From: Nocardioides sp. IC4_145
Lineage (GTDB): Bacteria; Actinomycetota; Actinomycetes; Propionibacteriales; Nocardioidaceae
Length of the DNA: 64,000 nucleotides
NCBI RefSeq assembly: GCF_011250565.1
Contig: NZ_JAANMS010000011.1
Span: forward strand, 1 to 64,000
Direction of reading: 5' to 3'
The notes under the pieces are model-generated. The model worked only from the letters and a program-made list of their open reading frames with translations, had not been told where the DNA came from and did not search any database. Shown here one piece after another: positions 1 through 8,193 of this stretch (the first letter of the stretch is position 1; each line of letters starts with the position of its first letter). The position numbers were made by a program, and so were the translations under genes.

Positions 1-912
1 CTTCTGGGCGGAGAACGCGGTGAACGGCACCTCGGCGACCTCGGCGCGGGAGACCCAGGATCCGGTGGCCTCGTCGAAAATGGCGTCGGTGTACTCGATG
101 GTGGTCCACGCGTCGTCGTCGATCGCGGCGATCGCGGCGATGGCGGCCTTGACGGCCTTGTCCATCCGGACGGTGACCGAGACGTCGGCACCGGCCCGGA
201 CCGCGGCGCCGACCAGGCCACGCCCGTAGAACGCCGAATCGGCCCGGACCAGCGGCGTTGCGTCCGTCAGCGCGGCGGTGGTCTTCAGCGCGTCGGCGAC
301 CAGGCGTTTCGCGCCGCGTGGGGAGCCGCACGAGCCCTTCCGCAGCCGTTGGGCGACCACCACCGGTGCGGCGTTGGGGGTCGTCACTGTCGCCAGGAGG
401 GCGTTGAGCCCACGGACGCCGGAGTAGCCGAACCCGGCACCTTGTTTGGCATAGCCGTGGACCTCGATGACGGTGTCGTCGACGTCGACCAGAACATGCT
501 CGGACTCCGGTGAAGGCTGCCCCAGGAGCGGTGCCTGGTCCGCGAGCGCGACCAGGAACCGGGAGGCCACCGCGTCGAGCTGGCGGACGTGACCGAAGGT
601 GAACGCCCGCAGAAACGACCCCAGGGTCGAGGGCGCGTATGCGCGGGCGAAGACCCGGCTCATGCCACCGTGTCGCAGCAGCGCCATGTCGTCGATGCTG
701 TCGGCGCCGGCCACCATCCCGGCGACCAGTGAGGTCACCTTCAACCCCGCGTTCGCGCCCTTGTCGGTCGGCACCGACAGACGGTCTTGTGCCAGCGATC
801 CGAGCCCCGCCGATTCCGCCAGCGCCACCACCGGAACCAGCCCCGCCGACGACAGCAGATTCGGGTCATCGAACACCGCCGACGTCGCCCCAGTGGTGTG
901 AGAAAGTTGCAT
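1..912 (-). CDS. IS1380-family transposase, C-terminus cut by window edge
   Basis: DDE transposase that would move an IS1380-type insertion sequence. Translating the complement from the ATG at 912 gives 304 uninterrupted codons that run off the left edge. The protein opens MQLSHTTG and contains the conserved block VDVDDTVIEVHGYAKQG, then LVRADSAFYGRGLV; the D residues in these blocks are the expected acidic catalytic positions of this family. The C-terminal part lies outside the window. It is the outermost gene of a mosaic region that also holds IS110 and IS5 traces. The family assignment is from recognised motifs. Confidence 0.85.
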   Translation of the reverse strand, partial: MQLSHTTGATSAVFDDPNLLSSAGLVPVVALAESAGLGSLAQDRLSVPTDKGANAGLKVTSLVAGMVAGADSIDDMALLRHGGMSRVFARAYAPSTLGSFLRAFTFGHVRQLDAVASRFLVALADQAPLLGQPSPESEHVLVDVDDTVIEVHGYAKQGAGFGYSGVRGLNALLATVTTPNAAPVVVAQRLRKGSCGSPRGAKRLVADALKTTAALTDATPLVRADSAFYGRGLVGAAVRAGADVSVTVRMDKAVKAAIAAIAAIDDDAWTTIEYTDAIFDEATGSWVSRAEVAEVPFTAFSAQK

Positions 913-916
913 CTGT

Positions 917-987
917 CGGATGCCCTTCGTGCTTCGTCGAGTGGAACCGTAGAGAAGTCCCATTCTTCAAGCCCGCAAGGGCATCCG
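917..987. repeat. 11-bp inverted repeat at the IS1380 5' end
   Basis: Perfect arms CGGATGCCCTT (917-927) and AAGGGCATCCG (977-987) are separated by 49 bases and lie just upstream of the transposase start. The structure could be a hairpin that blocks outside transcription from entering the transposase, or part of the IS end. The exact IS terminus and target duplication could not be identified. Confidence 0.5.
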
Positions 988-1086
988 TCCGTTACGGCAC
1001 GCTCACGCCACTGGACGACCGTCGATCATCGGTGGATCCGGGCTAAGTGTCTCCGGAACCTCGGGTCGAGTCCTAGGCTCAAACTT

Positions 1087-1422
1087 GTGAGCGACCCCCG
1101 AAGAGTCGACTGGCGGACGCTGAGCGACGAGCGGCCCGCGACCTACCGGTCAGCACGAAACCTCGTCCTGGCCGCGAACGGCACGCTTTTCCTGCTCGGG
1201 GTCGTGACAATCAATCTGACCAGTGGGTTGGCGCTCGCAGTGGCTGCCGCGCTCTTTGGGGCCTGGCTGGTAGCCGTCATCGCGGGGCTCGTGTACCTAT
1301 CGCGACAACGCATGCGAGAGAGAGTGCAAGGGCTGCTCGCCGGAGCAGTCGGCGCTCTGGCTGGCGAGGTTCTTCTTGGCGCAGTGCTGCTGTTCGGGTG
1401 GCTCGCGAACAACTACAACTGA
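1087..1422 (+). CDS. small integral membrane protein, function unknown
   Basis: A 111-residue protein (VSDPRRVDWRTLSDERP...) with a hydrophilic N-terminus of about 24 residues. Hydrophobic stretches lie at roughly 25-40, 43-68 and 83-106, so two or three membrane spans are likely. It ends GWLANNYN. The GTG at 1087 is chosen because TAGGCT (1074-1079), a TANNNT -10-like box, lies exactly 7 bases upstream with no Shine-Dalgarno sequence, the pattern of a leaderless actinobacterial transcript. No family was recognised. It stands alone between the IS1380 end and an opposite-strand gene. Confidence 0.6.
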   Translation: MSDPRRVDWRTLSDERPATYRSARNLVLAANGTLFLLGVVTINLTSGLALAVAAALFGAWLVAVIAGLVYLSRQRMRERVQGLLAGAVGALAGEVLLGAVLLFGWLANNYN

Positions 1423-1493
1423 CCGGCGACCGCAGTCCGGGCCGAATGAGCGGGACGCGTCAGACGCGTCGGCGGTCGTCAGCGTCTCCGGCT

Positions 1494-1865
1494 CTAGGTA
1501 CCGAGAGGCGCTAGGTCCACTAGTTCCGTGGTGGGTGTCGGCTGTCCCGTGTCGTACGAAATGGCGAGCGCTCCGTAGGTTCCGTTCGGGTCGTCGGCTG
1601 GGCGCCCGAAGTTCATGTCGACGATGGACAAACCATCATCTTCGTAGGTGCCTGTGCCGCTCAGGAAGTGCAGCTCTTGCTGTTCCACAGTTCTCACGTT
1701 GATGCGGCTGCGCTGCCGAGAGCGCTCGGCGTCGCTCCTGGCGTTAGGGGCATGAACCATGAACGAGAGCCGAAGAACGCCCTCGGCGTATCCGACTGGT
1801 AGTCGCGTGATGCGGCACTCCGGTCCCTCGACTTCGTGGTGCCTGGCGTGAGCGGGCAGGTCCAT
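1494..1865 (-). CDS. hypothetical protein
   Basis: A 123-residue reading frame starting MDLPAHARHHEVEGPECRI, with no membrane segment and no recognised domain. A mid-region reads VRTVEQQELHFLSGTGTYED, and the composition looks like a small soluble globular protein. A longer in-frame start exists (TTG at 1889), but the ATG at 1865 is more natural. No convincing ribosome-binding site is seen for either. Assigned as coding because the opposite-strand frames look like noise; the assignment is weak. Confidence 0.4.
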   Translation of the reverse strand: MDLPAHARHHEVEGPECRITRLPVGYAEGVLRLSFMVHAPNARSDAERSRQRSRINVRTVEQQELHFLSGTGTYEDDGLSIVDMNFGRPADDPNGTYGALAISYDTGQPTPTTELVDLAPLGT

Positions 1866-1942
1866 CGGTCTGACGCTAGCCCGACACAAGCCGAATCCAA
1901 CGCAATTCGGGTCGACTGAGCGGATCTGCCGAGAAGCGGACG

Positions 1943-2380
1943 TCAGTGCTCGACGACCGCGACTCTGATGCCGAGTCTGATGAGCACGACGCCCGTGACG
2001 CGCTCAACTGCGCGGCGTACCCCGTCCCGGCCCATGACGCTTCCGAGAACGTAACGGCAAGCGAGAAGGCTCGCCACCACAACAGCCCCATGCAAGGTAC
2101 GCGCTGGCGAAAACCGCCGTAACTGCTGAGGGCTCTCTCCGGGGCAGAGCCGAGGACGAACACGGACGATCGGCACCCACGCCGGGATGCCCTTGAGGGC
2201 GATAGGCACAAGCTCGAGCCCTACGACGGCGAGGACTGTCCCGAGCAGCCAGGTGCAGCGCCGAGCTGAAGGCACGCTCGGAGACGACGGGCAGCAGTTC
2301 TGAGGCGGGCCGCCAGCGAAGTCGCCTACTGCCGGGAGTGCTGCGAGCGCGAGCACAGGAGCGAAACCGTCCACATCCAC
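1943..2380 (-). pseudogene. degraded LysE/RhtB-type exporter remnant
   Basis: Only the C-terminus resembles a family: GRDGVRRAVERVTGVVLIRL, followed by GIRVAVVEH and a stop, matches the end of LysE/RhtB amino-acid exporters (...RVTGAVLIGLG...). The middle (around 2150-2330) is proline/cysteine-rich and lacks the transmembrane core expected of the family, so frameshifts or decay are likely. The open frame begins at a GTG (2380). It sits between the small hypothetical gene and the DUF305 gene with no obvious promoter. It may instead be a fortuitous open frame. Confidence 0.4.
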
Positions 2381-2417
2381 CGCCCCCGACCGGTGCGTCC
2401 TTTCGCCGCTGACCTCC

Positions 2418-3146
2418 TCACCGGTGGTGCGCCGCCCCTACTGCGGATTCCTGCTCGGACAGCCCGAGCATCGAAATCAGTGCGGCGGTGACCGAGTACT
2501 CGTCTGCGCCCACAGGGCCGGTCACGCTCCCCTTGAACTCGGGGACAGGCCGCTCCTGTGCCTCAGCGTCGGTGGTCGCGAGGCCGTTCTCCTCGATATC
2601 CTTCAGGAGCCACTCCATCTCCTTGATCTCCCTGCGCTGGGCCTCGATGATCTGGTTGGCCAGCTCGCGGACGCGCACGTCGTCGATGTCGGCGCGTTCG
2701 CTGGTGAGGATGGCGATGGAGTGGTGCGGGACCATCGCCTTCATGTACTTCTCGTCGTCGATGAACAGCTGCGTGCGGGAGGCGTAGAAGGCACCGAGGC
2801 CGACGACCAGGGCCGCCACCACGACGACGACGTTCAAGGCACGGTTCTTGTACATCATCGTGGCCATGTACGCGAGCATCACCAGCGCCATTGCCCCGGT
2901 GGAGGTGAGTGCCATGTAGAGGCGTTCTTGGCTGTAGTGGACGTGTCCGATGTCGTAGACGCTGCTGTACATCAGCACGAACATCACCGCCGCCGACGTC
3001 GCGATCATGGCGGCGAACTTCAGGTACATGCGCAGTTCGTGCTTCTTCTCCATCTCCTTGTCACGACCGCCATTGTCACTGCTGTTATCGGGGTCGCTGT
3101 GGTTGTCGTGGTGCTGGTCGTTGGCGTGGTGCGGCGCGTTTCTCAC
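2418..3146 (-). CDS. membrane-anchored DUF305 protein
   Basis: A 242-residue protein. A His/Asp-rich N-terminal tail (VRNAPHHANDQHHDNH...) could bind metal. Three transmembrane segments follow at about 36-60, 67-90 and 95-115, then a DUF305 domain with the characteristic MVPHHSIAILTSERAD block (His-His pair) and a helical region IIEAQRREIKEMEWLL. DUF305 proteins commonly accompany copper or mercury resistance genes, but their biochemical role is unsettled. The GTG at 3146 is preferred: GAGAGG lies 9 bases upstream, whereas the internal ATG at 3053 has none at proper spacing. It lies downstream of the ArsR gene, same strand, and is a possible regulated target. Confidence 0.8.
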   Translation of the reverse strand: MRNAPHHANDQHHDNHSDPDNSSDNGGRDKEMEKKHELRMYLKFAAMIATSAAVMFVLMYSSVYDIGHVHYSQERLYMALTSTGAMALVMLAYMATMMYKNRALNVVVVVAALVVGLGAFYASRTQLFIDDEKYMKAMVPHHSIAILTSERADIDDVRVRELANQIIEAQRREIKEMEWLLKDIEENGLATTDAEAQERPVPEFKGSVTGPVGADEYSVTAALISMLGLSEQESAVGAAHHR

Positions 3147-3274
3147 GGGTTTGTGCCTCTCGTAGGTGCTGGGTGACGGGTTCGACAGGGCGGGGTGGAG
3201 CCGCGGGCCTTCGATGTAGGGGTGGCTGCCGGAATCGCAGGCGGCTGTGTGGCGCCTTGGCCGCCGGTCGTTCG

Positions 3275-3667
3275 CTAGATGTCCTCGTCGACGGAGGCGC
3301 GTGACATCTCGATCAGCTGGCGCAGGCAGTGTTCGCGCAGCGGTTCGGGGAATCCGTCGGCGAGCTGGTAGTAGACGACTCGTCCTTCTTTGCGTCGTTT
3401 GACCAGTCCGGCGGTGCGCAGCACCCGGAGCCCATACGAGACGGCGTCCTCGCTGACGGACAACGCGAGGGCGAGATCGCCCACACACAGTTCGTCGACG
3501 ACGTCGAGGGCGTACAGCAGGCGGGCGCGGGTCGGGTCGGCCATCAGAGAGAGGACGCTGGTCAGCCGGTCCCCTTCTTCGCTGGTGGGGATACGGGCAC
3601 GGGCTCGGGCGACGCGTTCAGGGTCGACGGGGTGCCGGTGGTCGGAGCTCAGGGGTTGGTCAGCCAC
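3275..3667 (-). CDS. ArsR/SmtB-family metal-responsive repressor
   Basis: Winged helix-turn-helix protein: LSLMADPTRARLLYAL, then ELCVGDLALALSVSEDAVSY as the recognition region, then GLVKRRKEGRVVYYQLADG as the wing. ELCVGDLA matches the ELCVCDL position that carries a metal-ligand Cys in CadC/CmtR-like sensors, and a further Cys lies near the C-terminus (REHCLRQL). It probably represses metal-resistance genes and releases DNA on binding a soft metal. GTG 3667 overlaps the end of the DUF4396 gene by only 19 bases. An ATG at 3700 is also in frame, with a longer overlap. The two genes are likely co-transcribed. Confidence 0.8.
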   Translation of the reverse strand: MADQPLSSDHRHPVDPERVARARARIPTSEEGDRLTSVLSLMADPTRARLLYALDVVDELCVGDLALALSVSEDAVSYGLRVLRTAGLVKRRKEGRVVYYQLADGFPEPLREHCLRQLIEMSRASVDEDI

Positions 3668-4470
3668 GACGAGCCGGTCCCCGGCACAGCGGTTACCCAT
3701 GCAACCGTACGGGTGAGCGGATGTGGGTCCGACGCCGTTGCAGGGGTTGCGAGCGGCACGCCCGCGTGGGCTGTCGACGTGTGGAGGTCGGGCGCCGCAT
3801 GCCCGCCTCCGCTGCCTCCGGTTCCGGCAGCAAGGGAGACGATGAGTCCGCCCAGCATGAACGCCGCGATGACCGCGACGAGGGTCGAGGTGGGGAAGGT
3901 CGGAATGTAGCGGCGTGCGCCGGTGACCTCACCGCCGCTGCCGTGGTGGTACTGGTGCGTCAGCGCGTGGCCCTTCCCGCGCTGAAGGAGGAAGCGGTTG
4001 ACCGGGTAGGCGGCGAAGAAGGCGACGGTGAGCGCGATGGCCATGCCGACCCAGAAAAGCCAGTTCACCAGTCCGGCGTCCATGGCGTTGGGGATGAGCG
4101 CCATCACAGCGTTGTCGACGATCTCCATCACCGCGATGGAGAGGGTGTCGGCGGCGAAGACGACGCTCAGCGCGGCTCCCAGGCCGAGTCCGGCCTTCAC
4201 CAGCGGGAGCGTGGAGAGCAGGTAGCCGAAGAAGAATGCCAGAGTGACCGCCAGCGCGATGGTCCAGCCGGTGCTGAGTCCGATGGCGGTGCCGATCATG
4301 AGGCCGCTGATCTCTCCCACTGCGCAACCAGACAGGCAGTGGAGGGTGGCGCTGGCGGCCATCGCCCGCCCGCCAGCGTCGCCGTGGTCGCCGTGGTCGC
4401 TCTGGTCGCCGTGGTCGGCGGGCGTCGTGTCGTCGTGCTTTGCGTGGTGCTCTGCGTGGTGATGTTGCAT
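3649..4470 (-). CDS. DUF4396 integral membrane protein
   Basis: A 273-residue membrane protein. A His/Asp-rich N-terminus (MQHHHAEHHAKHDD...) precedes the DUF4396 core: ATLHCLSGCAVGEISGLMIG with the paired cysteines, four or five hydrophobic segments, and a conserved helix with EIVDNAVM. A loop HALTHQYHHGSG is also His-rich, and the last span (about 195-220) is followed by a low-complexity tail. The family is widespread next to copper and mercury resistance genes, but its transported species is not established. It heads a minus-strand unit with the ArsR gene, which overlaps its 3' end. Confidence 0.8.
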   Translation of the reverse strand: MQHHHAEHHAKHDDTTPADHGDQSDHGDHGDAGGRAMAASATLHCLSGCAVGEISGLMIGTAIGLSTGWTIALAVTLAFFFGYLLSTLPLVKAGLGLGAALSVVFAADTLSIAVMEIVDNAVMALIPNAMDAGLVNWLFWVGMAIALTVAFFAAYPVNRFLLQRGKGHALTHQYHHGSGGEVTGARRYIPTFPTSTLVAVIAAFMLGGLIVSLAAGTGGSGGGHAAPDLHTSTAHAGVPLATPATASDPHPLTRTVAWVTAVPGTGSSWLTNP

Positions 4471-4575
4471 GGTTTCGTCTCGCTTCCCGTCGTTCCGGGC
4501 TCTGCTACGGATGGTGCCGTGGGTCTCGCTGCCTGGCGGCGTTGCTCGAATCTCGTCCCTACACACCGGGTGCTA

Positions 4576-5571
4576 CTAGGCGCCTTGCCAGGACCAGCCG
4601 TCGCTGGCGACGAGGCGGTGCAGGTGGGTCCGGCGTTCGCTGTGCTCCTCGGCGGCCCGGCGCACGGCGGTGTCGTTGACCGGTATGCCGGCCTCAATGG
4701 CTTCGCTGATCTCAGGCGGCGCCGGGGCGCCGATCTTGGGCGCCCACGTGGTGCTCGACGCTGTGCTCAGGTAGCGGCCGATGGAGGACCGCAACGGGTC
4801 GACGGCCGCCGGCTGTGGACGCTGGTGCGTCTCGAGGGTCTCGATGACGGTCAGCGCCTCGTCCAAGTGCGCGATGGCTACCGGCGCGGCGAGGTCGCGG
4901 CTCGAGGAGTGGAAGTAGTGCAGCACGGGGTACGCGAGATGCTGCTCGGCCGAGCCTGCCACCGAGGAGGACAGCGAAACCAGCTGCTGCTGGAACATGC
5001 TGTCGAACCCGTCCCCGGTCCAGCCCTTCTTCAGGATCTCCGACGGCGTGTCCCCGAGCCCGTGGATTTGTTGTGCGAGGACACGGCGGGCGACGACCGC
5101 GGAGAGCACGGAAAGCAGGTAGGTGATGGCCAAGGTGATGAGGAACAGCCCCGAGAACGTCGCCGCGGCCATTACGATCCGCCAAGCCGGGGTCGACGCC
5201 ACAAAGTCCCCCGTGCCGAGGGTGAAGATGGTGAACCCCGCGAAGTAGACGACGTCGCCGAACCCTGCGGGACGCGCCTTCGACGCCGTCTCGACCGCAT
5301 CGGAACCGTAGAAGAGAAGCGTCCATCCCGCCCACAGGAGGGCGACCCAGGTCAGCACGGTGACGATGAGCATCACCGGTCCGGAGAAGGTCAGCAGGCC
5401 GCCCTTCTTGTCCTGGCGGTGCAGCCGCAGTGCGACACGCCATGCGGCACCGAGGACACCGGTGGTCACCGGGCCGGCACCGCTGGAGACAGCCAGCGTG
5501 GTGGCGAGCGCGTCGAAGAAGACCAGCGCGACGAGGATCGCGCCGGCAACGATGAACACGATGTCGGGCAA
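4576..5571 (-). CDS. two-TM potassium-channel-like membrane protein
   Basis: About 331 residues. It has an N-terminal span (PDIVFIVAGAILVALVFFDA), a second span near 70-90, a pore-like helix-loop FTIFTLGTGDFVAST and a following span (ATFSGLFLITLAITYLLSVL). The loop resembles a K+ selectivity filter (TVGYGD) but reads TLGTGD, so conductance and ion choice are uncertain. A C-terminal cytosolic region of about 170 residues has no recognised ligand domain. The TTG at 5571 is chosen because AAGGA lies 6 bases upstream. A GTG at 5652 extends the frame without such support. It follows the copper-protein gene on the same strand. Confidence 0.65.
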   Translation of the reverse strand: MPDIVFIVAGAILVALVFFDALATTLAVSSGAGPVTTGVLGAAWRVALRLHRQDKKGGLLTFSGPVMLIVTVLTWVALLWAGWTLLFYGSDAVETASKARPAGFGDVVYFAGFTIFTLGTGDFVASTPAWRIVMAAATFSGLFLITLAITYLLSVLSAVVARRVLAQQIHGLGDTPSEILKKGWTGDGFDSMFQQQLVSLSSSVAGSAEQHLAYPVLHYFHSSSRDLAAPVAIAHLDEALTVIETLETHQRPQPAAVDPLRSSIGRYLSTASSTTWAPKIGAPAPPEISEAIEAGIPVNDTAVRRAAEEHSERRTHLHRLVASDGWSWQGA

Positions 5572-5679
5572 GGCGGTCCTTCGGTAGAGCAGGCTGTCGG
5601 TCCGGCGTGGAGCAGCGGCTCGCCGGTCATACGGAACGGCGAGCCGCTGCACCCGTCAGGCCCGGGGTAGGACAGGGGG

Positions 5680-6084
5680 TCAGCCCAGCGCGGCGAGGAG
5701 CTCGCGGCACGCCTCTTCGCAGCGGCGGCACGCCTCAGCGCATACCGCGCAGTGCTCGTGCTTCTCCGCGTGATCGGCGCACTCGTCGCCGCACGCCTTG
5801 CACGCGGCCGCGCACGCCTCGAGAATGGTGCGGACGATGTTCGCGTCGCCGCCGGTCTGCCGCGACAAGATGGCGCCGGTGGAAGCGCAGACGTCGGCAC
5901 AGTCGAGGTTGGTGCGGATGCAGGCGCGTAGCTCCGCGACCATGTCCTCGGCCAGGCAGGCGTCAGCGCACGCGGTGCACACCTGGGCGCACTCAAAGCA
6001 CGCAGCGATGCACGCGGCGAGCTTCTCCTGATCGATCGTCCCGACCTCGCCGGGGTAGGTCTGCAGCATTTCCTGGTGCTTCAT
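5680..6084 (-). CDS. four-helix-bundle copper-binding/storage protein
   Basis: A 134-residue protein with 18 cysteines, spaced as CxxC and CxxxC along predicted helices (ACIAACFECAQVCTACADAC and EHCAVCAEACRRCEEAC). This is the signature of the DUF326/Csp-type four-helix bundle that stores Cu(I) inside the bundle through Cys thiolates. No signal peptide is seen, so it should act in the cytosol (Csp3-like). The start ATG at 6084 follows a good ribosome-binding site (GGAGGA about 5 bases upstream). It is the clearest copper gene of the left island. Confidence 0.9.
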   Translation of the reverse strand: MKHQEMLQTYPGEVGTIDQEKLAACIAACFECAQVCTACADACLAEDMVAELRACIRTNLDCADVCASTGAILSRQTGGDANIVRTILEACAAACKACGDECADHAEKHEHCAVCAEACRRCEEACRELLAALG

Positions 6085-6752
6085 TTGATCCTCCTGCCAC
6101 GACGGTCGAGCCGCCCCGGTGGCGACCCGAGACACACCGCCACGGTCACTTGCGGGGTACCCATGACCAACACGGATACCCGCATACCCGCACGGATTTT
6201 CACTTTGGCCGGCGCCGAGCGACGGAGCATGCGCCGCGTCTCTTCGCCGATCAGCACGTCGGAGGCCTCCGCCGCAGCGGCCAGCTCGGTGGATGGCGCT
6301 CGTTCTGGACCGGGCTCCAGCTGGCCGACACCACCCCCGGCGGCGCCGCCGGCGGACAGGTCAACGACTACGGCAAACCATCGCCTACGGCGGACGACTC
6401 GACCCCACTACCGGCACTCGGGCCGCCCTGCCCGACGCACCTCAGCCCAACAGCGGCGCATGGCCTGTCGAGGCACCCGCCGGGGCCACTCATGGCCGCT
6501 GAAGGACGGGTCTACGACGAGCACGAGTCGTGGACCGGTGCTGCCGCAAACCCGCGGAAGCACCGGACCACCCAGGGACCGGCGTGTGGGTCGATGATGC
6601 CCTCTACGTCCACGGAGGCGCCGACTGAGAACGCGCAGGCGACCCCGCGGAGTGGATCGCCGACACCATCTGCTTCACCCGTGTCTGGGCCTACCCAGGC
6701 CCCCTGACCACAGCGTCGACACCGAGCGCCTCTTCGCTGCGTTCACGAGCCA
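6085..6752. other. gene-poor stretch with decayed coding fragments
   Basis: No intact gene is supported here. On the plus strand, pieces of coherent-looking protein occur in different frames, for example FWTGLQLADTTPGG near 6310, IAYGGRLDPTTG near 6390 and EWIADTICFTRVWAYPGP near 6650. This suggests a frameshifted remnant of one gene that was not identified. The first bases hold the leader of the copper-protein gene. Open frames crossing the region lack consistent composition and start signals. Confidence 0.4.
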
Positions 6753-7955
6753 TCACTCGCGAAACGCGAACACGTTCCCGAACGACGCCCCATCCTTCGC
6801 GGCGTAGAGCCCAGCGTCGGTGGCGACCCACCAGTGCTGACCAGCTGCACCACCGCCGTCCTCAGCCGAGCGGTTGCCATCCGCGGTGACAGCCAGCGCT
6901 GAGGGAACTCCGGGAACGGTGCCCACCTCAATCCAGTTCCGGCCAGCATCGGTCGAGACGTAGGCGGTGCCGCTAGGGCTGAGGCCAGCCAGGACGTCAC
7001 CGGCGGGCCAGTCGAGCCATGCCAACGACGGTGCGCTGGGCAGGCGGGTGAAGACGCGTCCGCTTGGCGCGTTCCGCCGGATGGCGTACGCCTCACCGCG
7101 CGCATTCGTCACCACTGCACGTGACGGTCGAGTCGGGTCCGCGGCAACGTCCAGGAGTGGGCCGAGATCGCCGGCGTCGACGGTGTCCCATTCCCGATGG
7201 CTGGTCGCGGTCAGGATGCGTCCGGTGACCGAGTCGATGCCCCACGTGCGCCCTTGCTCGTGGTCGAGCGCATGGAAGTCGACCTCCCCGGTCAACGCGG
7301 TCTCCTCCCAGGTGGCGCCGCCGTCCGTAGACGTGAGGAGCCCGGCATAGATGGGCTTGTCGGTTTCGTCGGCGTTCGGGTGTCCAGAAGCCAGGTAGGT
7401 ACCCGACTCGACGTCCGACTCGGCGCCCGACCCGGTCTCGTCGCGGTTGTTGACGTCGGTGAGGCCCATCGTGTCGGAACGCCGCTCGCCGTGCTCGACG
7501 ACGTTCCCGTCGGTGTCCACCGCGAAGACTCCGTAGTGCGCGCCAATCAATGCGCCGCCGTCACCGGTGGGCGCGATGCCGTGGATGTGCCCGATGAGCA
7601 GCGGTCCATCGTCGCCGACGGCATGCTGACCATGCTTGCCAGCAGCTCGGCCCGTCACGTCCGAGGTCGACGTGTCGTCGGTGGTGACGGCGAACACGAC
7701 GAGGGCGATGAGTAGAGCCAGGCCGGCAGCAGCGATGAGCACGGCTCCGCGATGCCTCGGGGCGCCGGGGTGGGATGCGCCGGTCGAGCCAGCATCGCCA
7801 CCCGAACCGGCTGGCATGCCGGGACCGACTGGGCCGCCAGGGCCGCCAGGGCCGCCAGGGCCGCCAGGGCCGCCAGGGCCGCCAGGGCCGCCAGGGCTGC
7901 TCGGGTTGCTTGGGTTGCTCGGGCTGGGCGATGTGGGGGTGTTGCGGTCGTTCAT
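6753..7955 (-). CDS. BNR-repeat (F510_1955-type glycosyl hydrolase-like) membrane-anchored protein
   Basis: A 400-residue protein. It starts with a Pro/Ser-rich segment, then a collagen-like run of Gly-Gly-Pro units (about 22-45), a single membrane anchor (about 72-92) and an extracellular beta-propeller-like domain. Asp-box/BNR features are visible: [13 protein letters not shown] and [13 protein letters not shown], with [16 protein letters not shown] opening the propeller. Homologs labelled F510_1955 or exo-alpha-sialidase-like are often found with DUF305 in copper islands, but sugar hydrolysis is unproven. It is downstream of the DUF305 lipoprotein on the same strand. The 240-base gap contains two interleaved inverted repeats. 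Confidence 0.75.
   Translation of the reverse strand: MNDRNTPTSPSPSNPSNPSSPGGPGGPGGPGGPGGPGGPGGPVGPGMPAGSGGDAGSTGASHPGAPRHRGAVLIAAAGLALLIALVVFAVTTDDTSTSDVTGRAAGKHGQHAVGDDGPLLIGHIHGIAPTGDGGALIGAHYGVFAVDTDGNVVEHGERRSDTMGLTDVNNRDETGSGAESDVESGTYLASGHPNADETDKPIYAGLLTSTDGGATWEETALTGEVDFHALDHEQGRTWGIDSVTGRILTATSHREWDTVDAGDLGPLLDVAADPTRPSRAVVTNARGEAYAIRRNAPSGRVFTRLPSAPSLAWLDWPAGDVLAGLSPSGTAYVSTDAGRNWIEVGTVPGVPSALAVTADGNRSAEDGGGAAGQHWWVATDAGLYAAKDGASFGNVFAFRE
7831..7920 (-). repeat. tandem 9-bp repeat encoding Gly-Gly-Pro
   Basis: Seven exact copies of GGGCCGCCA (7831-7893) are followed by three diverged copies to 7920. Read on the minus strand they encode the collagen-like (Gly-Gly-Pro)n linker and the adjacent Ser/Pro/Asn units of the BNR-type protein. 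Perfect copies imply recent expansion by slippage, so copy number may vary between strains. Confidence 0.9.
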
Positions 7956-7989
7956 GGCGTCTGACCTGTTCTGTGCTCGGCACGCGCGG

Positions 7990-8071
7990 GCGTGCAGGTG
8001 AAGGGTCGGGCCGGCCGCCGCAGCCACGCGCCTGCACGCAGCCACTGGTGCGAAGGGAAACGGCCGGCCCG
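7990..8071 (-). promoter_or_regulatory. interleaved inverted repeats in a 5' leader (possible pseudoknot or switch)
   Basis: Two perfect inverted repeats interlock. GCGTGCAGG (7990-7998) pairs with CCTGCACGC (8031-8039), and CGGGCCGGCCG (8007-8017) pairs with CGGCCGGCCCG (8061-8071). The order A-B-A'-B' can form either a pseudoknot or mutually exclusive hairpins. On the minus strand the element lies between the DUF305 lipoprotein gene and the BNR-type gene, ending 34 bases before the latter's ATG. It could act as a terminator/attenuator or an RNA switch. There is no match to a riboswitch class that I recognise. Confidence 0.5.
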
Positions 8072-8193
8072 CCCCGCTCGTGGGGCGCATGCCTGGACAG
8101 ACGCACCTGGTGCGTCCTCCGCCGCAACACACCACGCAGGACCGTTGGGGCCGGTGCCCGTAGGAAAGTCGCGTCCGCCGGGACGGGCGCGGC

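Noticed and set aside
913..1086. plus-strand open frames from 599, 639 and 787 as N-terminal extensions of the small membrane protein
   Set aside because: They lie antisense to the IS1380 transposase or cross its end. The GTG at 1087 with a -10 box fits better.
3721..5670. 649-codon plus-strand open frame
   Set aside because: It crosses two unrelated minus-strand genes (DUF4396 and the channel-like gene) with clear features. Its composition is that of an antisense GC shadow.
7831..7920. possible CRISPR-like tandem repeat
   Set aside because: The 9-bp units are contiguous with no spacers and encode a Gly-Gly-Pro protein stretch, so this is a coding microsatellite, not a CRISPR array.
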